From Mogibacterium timidum ATCC 33093 (GTDB taxonomy: Bacteria > Bacillota > Clostridia > Peptostreptococcales > Anaerovoracaceae), in NCBI RefSeq assembly GCF_000525775.1, contig NZ_JALU01000004.1:62001-126000 (forward strand): a stretch of 64,000 bases of DNA, given 5' to 3'. Every line of letters starts with the position of its first letter. Positions within the stretch are counted from its first letter, which is position 1. The notes under the pieces were generated by a model. It did no database searches. It was not told the DNA's origin and saw only the letters and a program-made list of their open reading frames with translations. Position numbers and translations under genes: made by a program. This document shows, one piece after another, positions 26,500-35,379 of the stretch.

Positions 26500-27225
26500 A
26501 TGAAGCTTACAACAGTAGAAGGAATGACCTCGGAGATTTTCGTACCGCTAACTCCGGATCCTGTTTTTACAGAACTCAAGAAGCCTCTGAGTGATTGCAA
26601 GGTTGCATTTATCACAGCAGGAGGAATCCATAATAAGAACCAGACTCCGTTCAACACATCCGGAGACTTTTCTTACAGAACTATTTCGTTCGATACGCCA
26701 AGCAGCGAACTGATGGTAACACATGGAGGGTTTGACAACTCCGACATCAACAAGGATGTTAATGCGATGTTTCCTATAGACAGACTTCATGAGCTCGTTG
26801 CTGAAGGATTTATCGGATCACTTCCGGAAGAGACGTATACGTTCATGGGCGGCGGCGGAAACGTTGAGAAGTTCAGAGATGAGACAGGTCCTGAGATTGC
26901 AAGGAAGCTCAAGGCTCAGGGTGTGGATGTTGTACTGTGCACCGGCGGCTGCGGGACATGCCACAGATCTGCTACAATTGTAACAAGAGCTTGCGAGGCT
27001 GAAGGAATGAGCTGTTGCGTTATTGCGGCGCTCCCACCTATAGCTCGTCAACAGGGGGCTCCTAGAATCACTGCTCCTCATGTTCCAATCGGTTCAAATG
27101 CCGGGGAGCCTAACAATAAGGAGATGCAGACAGCTATCCTCAAAGAGTCTCTCGAGTGGGTGAGAGATTGTCCACAGTTCAATGGACTCAAGGTGCTTCC
27201 ATACGAGTACAGACATAATGTTTAA
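26500..27225 (+). CDS. prdB: D-proline reductase subunit PrdB, cysteine form
   Basis: 241 residues. PrdB carries the redox-active residue that attacks the proline ring; in Clostridium sticklandii it is selenocysteine in a UGTC motif. Here the equivalent reads CTGGCGTCHR, with TGC at 26950-26952 (Cys151) in place of the UGA codon and Cys154 conserved. The rest is typical: MTSEIFVPLTPDPVFTELKK at the start, HGGFDNSDINKDVNAMFPID, FMGGGGN and SNAGEPNNKEMQ. It is the last gene of the prdA operon, with ribosome binding site TAGGAGGAAA, followed by a small hairpin and a strong terminator. Confidence 0.95.
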   Translation: MKLTTVEGMTSEIFVPLTPDPVFTELKKPLSDCKVAFITAGGIHNKNQTPFNTSGDFSYRTISFDTPSSELMVTHGGFDNSDINKDVNAMFPIDRLHELVAEGFIGSLPEETYTFMGGGGNVEKFRDETGPEIARKLKAQGVDVVLCTGGCGTCHRSATIVTRACEAEGMSCCVIAALPPIARQQGAPRITAPHVPIGSNAGEPNNKEMQTAILKESLEWVRDCPQFNGLKVLPYEYRHNV

Positions 27226-27653
27226 ATTTGAACAAAAGATAATTTGTTCTCAGGAAAAGGATTCCATTTAAAAGAGAATACTTAAACGACATATCGATTT
27301 TCCTCACAACTAATGGAATCTTTAAATTTGAAACCGGGCAGTATCGGATGGCTGCCCGGTTTTACTGTATGCTTCGGTTACATTATGGAAGAGAATTGAC
27401 TTTATTTTTATACAGGTCTAAACTTTAAGCGAATTCTATATGTTTAACCGGGGTTAATATTGATTGTTTGAGAGAATTCTTCGGTACATCAGATATCACA
27501 TCGGTACAAATAAGACAGGGGATCCGTATGAAATCATTTATAAAGAGTAAGTGATAGTATTTTGTCGGTAAGCTTAAAGAATGTACTAATTCTTTTGTCG
27601 TTATGATATAATGATAAGCGCTTTATGCGTCAAAAATGGAGGATACATTAGAT
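27226..27653 (+). other. Region between prdB and folD
   Basis: Directly after the prdB stop is a small hairpin (GAACAAA, 27230-27236 / TTTGTTC, 27243-27249). TTTAAATTTGAA occurs twice, at 27221-27232 and 27321-27332, exactly 100 bases apart. A strong terminator is at 27331. A possible folD promoter is TTGACT (27396-27401), 17 bases, TAAACT (27419-27424); a second -10-like TATAAT is at 27607-27612. No credible gene is present. Confidence 0.55.
27331..27364 (+). terminator. Terminator of the prdA operon
   Basis: AAACCGGGCAG (27331-27341) pairs perfectly with CTGCCCGGTTT (27352-27362); the T run overlaps the end of the stem. Confidence 0.85.
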
Positions 27654-28520
27654 ATGCACACACTACTAAAAGGCGCGCCCGTAAGGGACGCCATCGACCG
27701 GGATATCATATCAAGGGTAGATTCATTGAAGAAGTCCGGCAATGTGCCTAAGATTGCCACTTTTAGAATTGGCGAGGACGACGGAGAGAAATATTACGAG
27801 GGAGCAATAATCAAGAGGGCGGCTAAATACGGCATCGAATGTGAATCTGTGGTGCTGGAAGAGGAAGTCGCTCAAGAAGCTGCAGAGAAGGAGCTGGCCA
27901 GGCTCAACGGGGATGACGCAACGTGCGGAATCATAATGCTGATGCCATTCCCCAAGACTATCGATAGCGAGAGAATGCGCTCGCTGTTAAGTCCGGCGAA
28001 GGACATAGATGCGATCACTGATGCGTCGTATGCAAAGCTTTTTGCAAATGATCCCGATGCTTTCTATGCGTGCACGGCTGAATCGTGTATGGAGATACTA
28101 AAGTTTTATGGAGTTGAACTAAAAGGTAAGCAGGTTACAATTATCGGTCGCAGCATGAGAGTTGGAAAACCGCTTATGCTCATGATGATGAACGCAAACG
28201 CAACGGTAACCGTATGCCACACGAGGACAACTGATGAGAATTTGAAAGAGGCGTGTGAGAGAGCTGATGTTGTAGTGCTGGCGACAGGGCAGATTGAATC
28301 CTACAGTCCGGAGCTGTTCCACGATAATCAGGTTATCATCGATGTTGGAACGGGTACAGGTAAGGATGGGAAGCTTGCCGGCGACTTCGATTCCGGGGCA
28401 CTTGATAAGCCCGGTATGCCAAGCTCGCTGAACTACTCCCCTGTTCCGGGAGGCGTAGGTACAGTTACTACAGCACTACTGCTTCGCAATATCGTAAAAG
28501 CTGCAGAGCTCGGAAAGTGA
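27654..28520 (+). CDS. folD: Methylene-tetrahydrofolate dehydrogenase/cyclohydrolase
   Basis: Interconverts methylene-, methenyl- and formyl-tetrahydrofolate in one-carbon metabolism, here near folC and glyA. The protein has 288 residues. The NADP-binding and family motifs are GRSMRVGKPLMLMM and PVPGGVGTVTTALLLRN. The region of the catalytic Tyr/Lys reads KYYEGAIIKRAAKYG; the Lys is two positions later than in the E. coli enzyme, as I recall for a clostridial FolD subgroup (YERGATKR type). The start at 27654 is favoured because GGAGG lies 11 bases upstream; an in-frame codon at 27636 would overlap that site. Confidence 0.93.
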   Translation: MHTLLKGAPVRDAIDRDIISRVDSLKKSGNVPKIATFRIGEDDGEKYYEGAIIKRAAKYGIECESVVLEEEVAQEAAEKELARLNGDDATCGIIMLMPFPKTIDSERMRSLLSPAKDIDAITDASYAKLFANDPDAFYACTAESCMEILKFYGVELKGKQVTIIGRSMRVGKPLMLMMMNANATVTVCHTRTTDENLKEACERADVVVLATGQIESYSPELFHDNQVIIDVGTGTGKDGKLAGDFDSGALDKPGMPSSLNYSPVPGGVGTVTTALLLRNIVKAAELGK

Positions 28521-28604
28521 TTTTACAAATACGTCTTGAAGCAATATTGACGTTCTAGAGAGATTCGCGCTTCGTGCATTTGATCGAAACGCTTATGAGG
28601 GAAT

Positions 28605-29294
28605 ATGAATATTACCAACGAGATAATCAGCCCTGAGAGACTGAGTGAGAATAAGCTTGAACTGGTACGCGATGAGGAAGCCTTTTTCAAGGAGATTGCG
28701 GATATAAGGCTTGAGTATGAGGCAGCCATAAAGGAGATATCGACTAAGCTCGAGATTCTCGACGATGATTTTAAGCAGCACGATGATCACGGACCTATCC
28801 ACCATATCCAGTACAGACTCAAATCTGTCAACAGCATGTTCGACAAGGCCGTAAGATACGGCATAGAGGATCCGCTTAACAATCTCGAAGAAATCAGGAG
28901 CCGGATATATGACATTGCAGGCGTGCGAGTTGTGTGCAACTACAGGGATGACATATACGTGCTGTCCAATCTGCTTCTCAAGCAAGAAGATATCAAGCTG
29001 ATTAGAATCAAGGACTACAGCTCCAATCCTAAGGAAAGCGGTTACAGGAGTCTGCATGTAGTAATATCTGTACCGGTATTCCTTGTAAATGAAAAAGTTT
29101 CAATTCCTGTTGAGATACAGTTCCGAAGCATTGCCATGGATACGTGGGCAAGCTTGGAGCACGAACTCAAATATAAGAACGAAGGCGAGTTGAGTGAGAA
29201 TGTGCAGACTAAGCTCAAGGTGTGCGCTGAAATTCTTGCAGATGTCGACAATAGGATGGAGAATATCAGGCATGAGGTGTTCTTCACGGAATAA
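28605..29294 (+). CDS. Small alarmone synthetase (RelQ/YjbM-type GTP pyrophosphokinase)
   Basis: 229 residues: a single RelA/SpoT synthetase domain without the hydrolase domain or the C-terminal ribosome-sensing region. Motifs are IAGVRVVCNYRDDIYVL, KESGYRSLHVVISVPV (the synthetase signature) and EIQFRSIAMDTWASLEHELKYK. It makes (p)ppGpp or pGpp and is usually controlled by expression or allosterically. N-terminal and C-terminal helices fit the tetrameric RelQ fold. GAGGG is only about 3 bases before the ATG, a short spacing. It stands alone between folD and valS. Confidence 0.92.
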   Translation: MNITNEIISPERLSENKLELVRDEEAFFKEIADIRLEYEAAIKEISTKLEILDDDFKQHDDHGPIHHIQYRLKSVNSMFDKAVRYGIEDPLNNLEEIRSRIYDIAGVRVVCNYRDDIYVLSNLLLKQEDIKLIRIKDYSSNPKESGYRSLHVVISVPVFLVNEKVSIPVEIQFRSIAMDTWASLEHELKYKNEGELSENVQTKLKVCAEILADVDNRMENIRHEVFFTE

Positions 29295-29441
29295 CATGAT
29301 TGTTGCTGCAGGTTCGGTAGTAATTACAGGATGTGCAGAGCTTTATGTTTATGCTTGAGAAACTCGCGGCATCATGCTCATATCGCTCATAATGCGGGCG
29401 CTTATGGCAAATCATAATTATTTATTATATAGGAGCTAAGA

Positions 29442-32126
29442 ATGGGTAAAAATCTTGCTAAAACTTACGATCCGAAGAATTTTGAGGATCGTATTTATGA
29501 GATGTGGGAGGACAAGGGTGCTTTCAATGCAGAGGTGGACAGTGATAAGAAGCCTTTCTGCATCGTTATGCCGCCGCCAAACATCACAGGGCAGCTTCAC
29601 ATGGGACACGCATTAGACCAGACTCTTCAGGATATCCTGACTAGGTGGAGAAGAATGCAGGGATACAGCGCATTATGGCTACCGGGCAGTGACCATGCCA
29701 GTATCGCAACAGAGGTTAAGGTTAACAACGCTATTCACGAGGAGACAGGTAAGGATAAGAAGGATATAGGAAGAGAGGCCTTCCTTGAACGCGCTTGGAA
29801 ATGGAAAGAGGAGTATGGCGGACACATTACCAGGCAATGTCGTAAGCTTGGAGATTCCTGCGATTGGCGCAGAGAGCGTTTTACGATGGACGAGGGCTGC
29901 AATAAGGCAGTAACCGAGTTCTTTATCAGGCTGTATGAAAAGGGTATGATCTATAAGGGTAACAGACTTGTCAACTGGTGCCCCGACTGCATGACTACTC
30001 TGTCTGATGCAGAGGTAGATCACGAAGATGTACAGGGCAAGTATTGGTACTTCCATTATCCGGCGAAGGATGGCGGTGAAGGCATTACAGTTGCAACTTC
30101 CAGGCCGGAGACTATGTTCGGAGATGTCGCAATCGCTGTAAATCCTGACGATGAGAGATATGCGGAATTGGTAGGCAAGACCGTAATACTGCCTATTGTC
30201 GGAAGAGAGATTCCGATTATAACCGATGAATACCCTGATCCCGAGAAGGGAACAGGTGCTGTTAAAATCACCCCGGCGCACGACGCCAACGACTTCCTGG
30301 TAGGTCAGAGACACGGTCTTGAGATTATGTCGTGTATGAATGATGATGCTACTATGAATGAGCTCGCTGGCAAATATGAGGGCATGGATAGATATGAGTG
30401 TCGTAGGGAGTGGGTCCGCGACCTCGAGGAGGCGGGCTTCCTGGTTAAGGTAGAGGAGCTGACTATTCCTGTAGGTAAGTGCTACAGATGTCATAATGCT
30501 ATCGAGCCTAAGCTGTCCGATCAGTGGTTCGTAAGGATGGAGGAGCTGGCAAAGCCCGCAGTCGAGGCGGCTAAGTCGGGCAGGCTCAAGCACGTGCCTG
30601 AAAGATTTGAGAAGAATTACCTCAACTGGCTAAATGATATTCACGACTGGTGTATCTCGAGACAGCTGTGGTGGGGACACAGAATACCTGCTTACTACTG
30701 TGATGACTGCGATGAGGTAGTTGTCGGACGTGAGATTCCAAGCGTGTGCCCTAAATGCGGCGGCGCTCATTTTCATCAGGATGAGGATGTGCTAGATACG
30801 TGGTTCAGCTCCGGCCTGTGGCCTTTCTCGACACTTGGCTGGCCTGACAAGACGCCGGAGCTGGAGTATTTTTATCCGACTTCGGTTCTCGTAACCGGAT
30901 ATGACATACTTTTCTTCTGGGTCATCAGGATGGTGTTCTCAGCATGCGAGATCATGGAAGAACCTCCATTCGAGTATGTGTTCCTGCACGGCTTGGTTAG
31001 AGATGAGCAGGGACGCAAGATGAGTAAGTCGCTCGGCAACGGAATTGATCCGCTCGAGGTTATCGACAAGGTTGGAGCAGATGCTCTCAGATTCATGCTT
31101 ATCACAGGTATTACTCCTGGAAATGATACCAGGTTCATCTGGGACAGGCTCGAATCCTCGCGCAACTTCGCTAACAAGCTGTGGAACGCATCGAGATTTA
31201 CAATCATGAATCTGCAGGACGATAACGGCAATCTGTTGCCAATGGCAAGCGCAGAGACGTCAGCCCTGAGAGATGAGGATAAATGGATTATTTCTCGTGT
31301 TAATGAAGCTGCACAGGATATCACCAACTCGCTCGAAAAGTTCGAGCTGGGACTCGCGGGGCAGAAGGTATACGAGCTCATCTGGGATGAGTATTGCGAT
31401 TGGTATATAGAGCTGGTCAAGGCCAGGCTGTGGGGAGACGACGAGCAGGATAAGGCTACAGCAAGATTTATACTGCAGAGCGTACTCAAGGACCTGCTCA
31501 AGCTGCTTCACCCATTCATGCCATTCATAACAGAGGAGATATGGGGATATCTGCCGGCAGATAAGGCGACAGACAACAATGACAATCTGCTGATAAAGGC
31601 TGCTTGGCCTGAATACGACACAGCCAAGGTATATGCTGATTCTGTAGCTAAAATCGAGACTGCCAAGGAGATAATCAAGGCTATCAGAAATGCCAGAACC
31701 GAGGTTGATGCTGCACCAAGCCGCAAACTCAATTTGATTATCAAGACCGATACTTTAAATGATACTATTGAGGCAGTGGCAGCGCACATACAGAAGATTG
31801 CCAACGTTGTAGATATAGAGATAGCCGAAACTGATGCAGCTGCACCTGACGATGCGGTATCGGCAGTATTCAGCGGTGGAGAGATTCTAATCCATCTGGC
31901 AGAACTGGTCGACTTTGAGGCTGAGCGTGAGAGACTTCAGAAGGAAAAGAAGAGACTGGAGGGCGAAGTTGCACGTGTAGATAAGAAGCTTGCAAATGCA
32001 GGCTTCGTAGCAAAGGCACCAGCTGCAGTTGTTGAAGAGGAAAAGCAGAAGGGCGAAAAGTATCGCGAGATGCTTGAAACTGTGAATAACAGACTTGAGT
32101 CCATGGGGGCAACAAGTGTCAAATAA
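29442..32126 (+). CDS. valS: Valyl-tRNA synthetase
   Basis: Class I synthetase charging tRNA-Val, with an editing domain against threonine. The protein has 894 residues, normal length. The HIGH-type motif is PNITGQLHMGHAL, the KMSKS motif is GRKMSKSLGNGIDPLEV, and the editing-domain signature includes TSRPETMFGD. Cysteine pairs (CYRCH, CDDC, CPKC) fit the zinc-binding insertions. The C-terminal coiled coil that grips the tRNA is clear (ERERLQKEKKRLEGEVARVD). No T-box signature was found upstream. It overlaps the start of folC, the valS-folC order common in Firmicutes. Confidence 0.97.
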   Translation: MGKNLAKTYDPKNFEDRIYEMWEDKGAFNAEVDSDKKPFCIVMPPPNITGQLHMGHALDQTLQDILTRWRRMQGYSALWLPGSDHASIATEVKVNNAIHEETGKDKKDIGREAFLERAWKWKEEYGGHITRQCRKLGDSCDWRRERFTMDEGCNKAVTEFFIRLYEKGMIYKGNRLVNWCPDCMTTLSDAEVDHEDVQGKYWYFHYPAKDGGEGITVATSRPETMFGDVAIAVNPDDERYAELVGKTVILPIVGREIPIITDEYPDPEKGTGAVKITPAHDANDFLVGQRHGLEIMSCMNDDATMNELAGKYEGMDRYECRREWVRDLEEAGFLVKVEELTIPVGKCYRCHNAIEPKLSDQWFVRMEELAKPAVEAAKSGRLKHVPERFEKNYLNWLNDIHDWCISRQLWWGHRIPAYYCDDCDEVVVGREIPSVCPKCGGAHFHQDEDVLDTWFSSGLWPFSTLGWPDKTPELEYFYPTSVLVTGYDILFFWVIRMVFSACEIMEEPPFEYVFLHGLVRDEQGRKMSKSLGNGIDPLEVIDKVGADALRFMLITGITPGNDTRFIWDRLESSRNFANKLWNASRFTIMNLQDDNGNLLPMASAETSALRDEDKWIISRVNEAAQDITNSLEKFELGLAGQKVYELIWDEYCDWYIELVKARLWGDDEQDKATARFILQSVLKDLLKLLHPFMPFITEEIWGYLPADKATDNNDNLLIKAAWPEYDTAKVYADSVAKIETAKEIIKAIRNARTEVDAAPSRKLNLIIKTDTLNDTIEAVAAHIQKIANVVDIEIAETDAAAPDDAVSAVFSGGEILIHLAELVDFEAERERLQKEKKRLEGEVARVDKKLANAGFVAKAPAAVVEEEKQKGEKYREMLETVNNRLESMGATSVK

Positions 32127-33468
32127 AGCTAGTGAGGCTGTCATACAGCGTATCCGGGATATGACAGCCAAGAAAGGTCCGATCGGACTCAAGCGAATGA
32201 GGCGACTGCTGGTGTTACTTGGGCACCCGGAGGAGCACATGAGTGTTGTACATGTGGCCGGAACCAATGGCAAGGGTTCAGTGTGCCAGTTTACGGCCTC
32301 TATGCTGCGAGCAGCGGGATATTCCGTAGGGGTATTTACTTCACCGCACGTGATGGAATACAACGAGAGGTTCGAGATAGATAGACACTATATCAGCGAC
32401 GACGACTTCTGCCGTATTGCAGACTGCGTCATGTCATATGCTGAACAGCTCTACGGCGAAGGCTACGGCTACCTGGCTGAGTTTGAGATACTTACAGCTA
32501 CAGCGTTGCTGTATTTTAAAGAGCAAGCTCCTGATATAGTGATACTCGAGTCGGGTATCGGCGGTAGGATAGATATGACAAATGTCATTTCTGAACCGTT
32601 GGTTACCGTGATAACAGAGATAGGCTTCGACCACGTGGGAATGCTCGGGGATACGCTGGCAGAGATTGCGGTTGCTAAGGCCGGCATTATCAAGAACGGT
32701 GTTCCGATCGTATCTGAATCAACTGAATCAGAGGCTAAGGAAGTAATAATTCGTACCGCAGAAGAGAAGCATGCTGAGTTTATAGATGCTTCGCTGGCTG
32801 AGTATAGGATTACGAATTACGCGGAGCCGATGGGGTTCAATTTTGCATTTGAAGGAAGCGATAACAGCTCTGGATGCAATATCAGAATGGATGACGTCAG
32901 GATAGGCCTAACAGGCGAGCATCAGGTCAGAAATGCGATCACTGCTATACTGGCTGTAGAGAGCATGAGGGCCAGAGGCTGCGTTGAGATAGATGAGCAG
33001 CAGATGAGGCAAGGACTCATGGCTGCAAGGAATATGGGGCGCTTTGAGATACTCAATAGCGATCCGTATGTGGTAATAGATGGGGCGCACAACACGCAAG
33101 GCTTACAGGCTGCTGTGGATGCGCTGGTGGAATTAAGAGGGACGATATTTAAGGACAAGAGGATACTGACAATCTTCGGTTGCTTTGCAGATAAGGAGCA
33201 TCAGAAAATGTCTGAGATATTGAAGGCGGGACTTAGAGCAGCTGGATGTGGTGAAGTTATTGCTACGGAACCGGTCAGTCCGAGGGCGCTTCCTGCTGAG
33301 ATGCTCAAGTCGGAGCTCGAAGATGAGGGCATCGCTGTTACAGCTATCGGCGATGATGAGACAGCCTTTGAGAGAGCGATGGCGTCCGGATATGACGTTA
33401 TACTCTTTTTAGGATCAATATATCTTATAGGAGATATACGAATTTTTTTCAATCGAAAGGACGGGTAA
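32116..33468 (+). CDS. folC: Folylpolyglutamate synthase/dihydrofolate synthase
   Basis: Mur-ligase-family enzyme adding glutamate to folates so that they are retained in the cell. About 450 residues. The ATP loop is HVAGTNGKGSVCQF; further motifs are FTSPHVMEYNERF, ESGIGGRIDMTNVI, TEIGFDHVGMLGDTL and VIDGAHNTQGLQAAVDAL. The start is uncertain: GTG at 32116, inside the last codons of valS with GGGGG upstream, is preferred over TTG at 32095. Overlap with valS implies translational coupling; glyA starts 4 bases after the stop, placing two folate enzymes together. Confidence 0.94.
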   Translation: MSNKASEAVIQRIRDMTAKKGPIGLKRMRRLLVLLGHPEEHMSVVHVAGTNGKGSVCQFTASMLRAAGYSVGVFTSPHVMEYNERFEIDRHYISDDDFCRIADCVMSYAEQLYGEGYGYLAEFEILTATALLYFKEQAPDIVILESGIGGRIDMTNVISEPLVTVITEIGFDHVGMLGDTLAEIAVAKAGIIKNGVPIVSESTESEAKEVIIRTAEEKHAEFIDASLAEYRITNYAEPMGFNFAFEGSDNSSGCNIRMDDVRIGLTGEHQVRNAITAILAVESMRARGCVEIDEQQMRQGLMAARNMGRFEILNSDPYVVIDGAHNTQGLQAAVDALVELRGTIFKDKRILTIFGCFADKEHQKMSEILKAGLRAAGCGEVIATEPVSPRALPAEMLKSELEDEGIAVTAIGDDETAFERAMASGYDVILFLGSIYLIGDIRIFFNRKDG

Positions 33469-33472
33469 ATTA

Positions 33473-34741
33473 ATGTTTGACAGAAACGGCTACGATGACA
33501 GCAGATATAACCTGGATAATATCGCTGAAATTGCTAAGACTTCCCCAACTGTTGCTGCTCTGGTTGAGAAGGAGTACAACAGACAGAAGAACAATGTGGA
33601 GCTGATCGCATCCGAGAACTACTGTTCAGAGGCTGTTCTCGCTGCATGCGGAAGCTGCTTATCCTGGAAGTATGCAGAGGGATACCCTGCAAAGCCGGTT
33701 GCCAGGCACTCGGGGAACAAGGGCAGATACTACGGTGGTACAAGGTACGTAGACGAGCTGGAGGAGTACTGCTGTGATAAGTGGAGAGAAGTATTCCACA
33801 CTGATTATCACGTAAATGTTCAGCCACACAGTGGTTCACAGGCTAATTTCGCTGCCTACAATGCAGTGCTGGAGCAGGGAGACACAATTCTATCACTCAA
33901 CCTGGACAACGGTGGACACCTCACCCACGGTTCATCCGTGAACTTCAGCGGAAAGTTCTTTGACGTACACTTCTACAACGTAGATGACAACGGATATATA
34001 GACATGGCAGACCTGGAGCATAAGGCGAACGAGCTTCATCCTAAGCTCATCCTCACAGGAGCAAGCGCTTACTCCAGAATAATCGATTTCGAGAAGTTTG
34101 CCGAGATAGCTAAGAGTGTTGGAGCACTGTTCATGGTGGACATGGCTCACATCGCCGGATTAGTGGCAGGTGAGGCACATCCTTCCCCGTTTGGATATGC
34201 TGATATCATCACAACTACAACTCACAAGACTCTAAGAGGACCAAGAGGCGGTATGATCTTCTGCAGAGAAGAGCTCGCCAAGAAGATTGACAGCGCTGTA
34301 TTCCCATTCTCACAGGGCGGTCCGCTCGAGCACATCATCGCCGGAAAGGCAGTATGCGCTGAGGAAGCTCTCAGACCGGAGTTCAAGGAGTACGCGGCAC
34401 AGGTAGTTAAGAACTGCGCAGCTTTTGCTGATGAGTTCCTCAAGCTGGGATACAATATCGTTACCGGAGGAACAGACAATCACGTGTTCCTGATAGACCT
34501 GTCCGACAAGAATTTCTCGGGTAAGGACCTGCAGAATGCTTGTGACGAGGTTGGTATCACCCTAAATAAGAATTGCGTTCCTAACGAGAAGCGTTCTCCA
34601 ATGCAGACAAGCGGCGTTAGAGTCGGAACAGCTCCGATGACCACAAGAGGTTTTGTAGAGGACGACTTTAGAGAGGTTGTTCACAGAATCGATGAAGTAG
34701 TCACGAGACTTGAGGCTGAGAAGGCAGCAGAAGAGAAATAA
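33473..34741 (+). CDS. glyA: Serine hydroxymethyltransferase
   Basis: PLP enzyme converting serine and tetrahydrofolate to glycine and methylene-tetrahydrofolate, the main one-carbon entry and the substrate source for FolD upstream. The protein has 422 residues. The PLP lysine is in TTTTHKTLRGPRGG; other motifs are ELIASENYCSEAV, YAEGYPAKPVARHSGNKGRYYGG and NVQPHSGSQANF. The ribosome binding site AAAGGACGGG lies within the folC end, so valS-folC-glyA form an operon. A hairpin follows at 34773. Confidence 0.97.
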   Translation: MFDRNGYDDSRYNLDNIAEIAKTSPTVAALVEKEYNRQKNNVELIASENYCSEAVLAACGSCLSWKYAEGYPAKPVARHSGNKGRYYGGTRYVDELEEYCCDKWREVFHTDYHVNVQPHSGSQANFAAYNAVLEQGDTILSLNLDNGGHLTHGSSVNFSGKFFDVHFYNVDDNGYIDMADLEHKANELHPKLILTGASAYSRIIDFEKFAEIAKSVGALFMVDMAHIAGLVAGEAHPSPFGYADIITTTTHKTLRGPRGGMIFCREELAKKIDSAVFPFSQGGPLEHIIAGKAVCAEEALRPEFKEYAAQVVKNCAAFADEFLKLGYNIVTGGTDNHVFLIDLSDKNFSGKDLQNACDEVGITLNKNCVPNEKRSPMQTSGVRVGTAPMTTRGFVEDDFREVVHRIDEVVTRLEAEKAAEEK

Positions 34742-34772
34742 CTGATAGTCTTCAATAATTAATTTAATTAGC

Positions 34773-34816
34773 ATACCCCCGGATTTGTTGATATACAAAT
34801 TCGGGTATTGTATAAT
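34773..34816 (+). promoter_or_regulatory. Hairpin after glyA overlapped by a -10 element
   Basis: ATACCC... (34773-34788) pairs imperfectly with ACAAATTCGGGTAT (34795-34808), a likely terminator of valS-folC-glyA. A TATAAT at 34811-34816 directly follows and probably starts transcription of the next gene (ATG 34847). Confidence 0.6.
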
Positions 34817-34846
34817 CAAAAAAAGAGCATTAAGGAGGACAATTCC

Positions 34847-35269
34847 ATGGTTAAATTATTGGTAGGACACAAAGGTAAGGGTAAGACCAAGAAAATGATC
34901 GAGTTGGCAAATTGCTGCGTCGAGGAAACCAAGGGGAGCACCGTATTCATAAACAAGAATTCAAGACTTATCTATGATTTAGACTACAAGATTCGAGTTA
35001 TCTGCATGGAGGATTTCGTTCATATCACTAACGAAGATGAGTACATCGGATTTCTATTCGGAATTATTAGCTCGGACAACGATATACAAACAATATTCTT
35101 GGATGGCATCATGAGACACGCAGACTTCTCACTTGAGATACTTCCAAGCTTCATATCAAAGATTAAGGACATCTCTAAGGATTATGGCATCGACTTTGTT
35201 ATCAGTATCAGCGCTGAACTCGAGGAGATGATCGGAGTTAACTTCGATGGAGTAGAGGTTCTTAATTAA
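34847..35269 (+). CDS. Small P-loop ATPase of unknown function
   Basis: 140 residues. Walker A is GHKGKGKTKKMIELAN at the very N-terminus, and a Walker-B-like strand is TIFLDGIMRH. Nothing else identifies a pathway; similar short proteins in Clostridia have been labelled PilT-like from the P-loop alone, but there are no PilT Asp or His boxes here. The start at 34847 (TAAGGAGGAC upstream) is chosen over an in-frame codon at 34808, which would lie within the hairpin. It is monocistronic with a strong terminator. Confidence 0.75.
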   Translation: MVKLLVGHKGKGKTKKMIELANCCVEETKGSTVFINKNSRLIYDLDYKIRVICMEDFVHITNEDEYIGFLFGIISSDNDIQTIFLDGIMRHADFSLEILPSFISKIKDISKDYGIDFVISISAELEEMIGVNFDGVEVLN

Positions 35270-35287
35270 TTTGTGAACAGCTATAAA

Positions 35288-35331
35288 AACAACCTAATCA
35301 GCTGCTTAAGCCGACTAGGTTGTTTTTTTTT
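35288..35331. terminator. Terminator between the P-loop gene and threonine aldolase
   Basis: AACAACCTA (35288-35296) / TAGGTTGTT (35316-35324), followed by a long T run; the 5' side is A-rich, so it can serve both converging genes. Confidence 0.85.
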
Positions 35332-35379
35332 ATTATTCCCGTTGCTGCGAAAAAATATATTGCGCTTTAGGCAGCTGAA

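Noticed and set aside
26500-27225. Selenocysteine codon in prdB
   Set aside because: The frame is continuous, and the expected position is TGC, not TGA.
27529-27555. Eight-codon leader peptide before folD
   Set aside because: It has an ATG and a purine-rich stretch, but the peptide is very short and there is no attenuator hairpin after it.
29295-29441. T-box riboswitch upstream of valS
   Set aside because: The 147-base gap is short and has no T-box signature or antiterminator.
29679-30593. 304-codon minus-strand frame opposite valS
   Set aside because: It is antisense to conserved synthetase sequence, with no family features.
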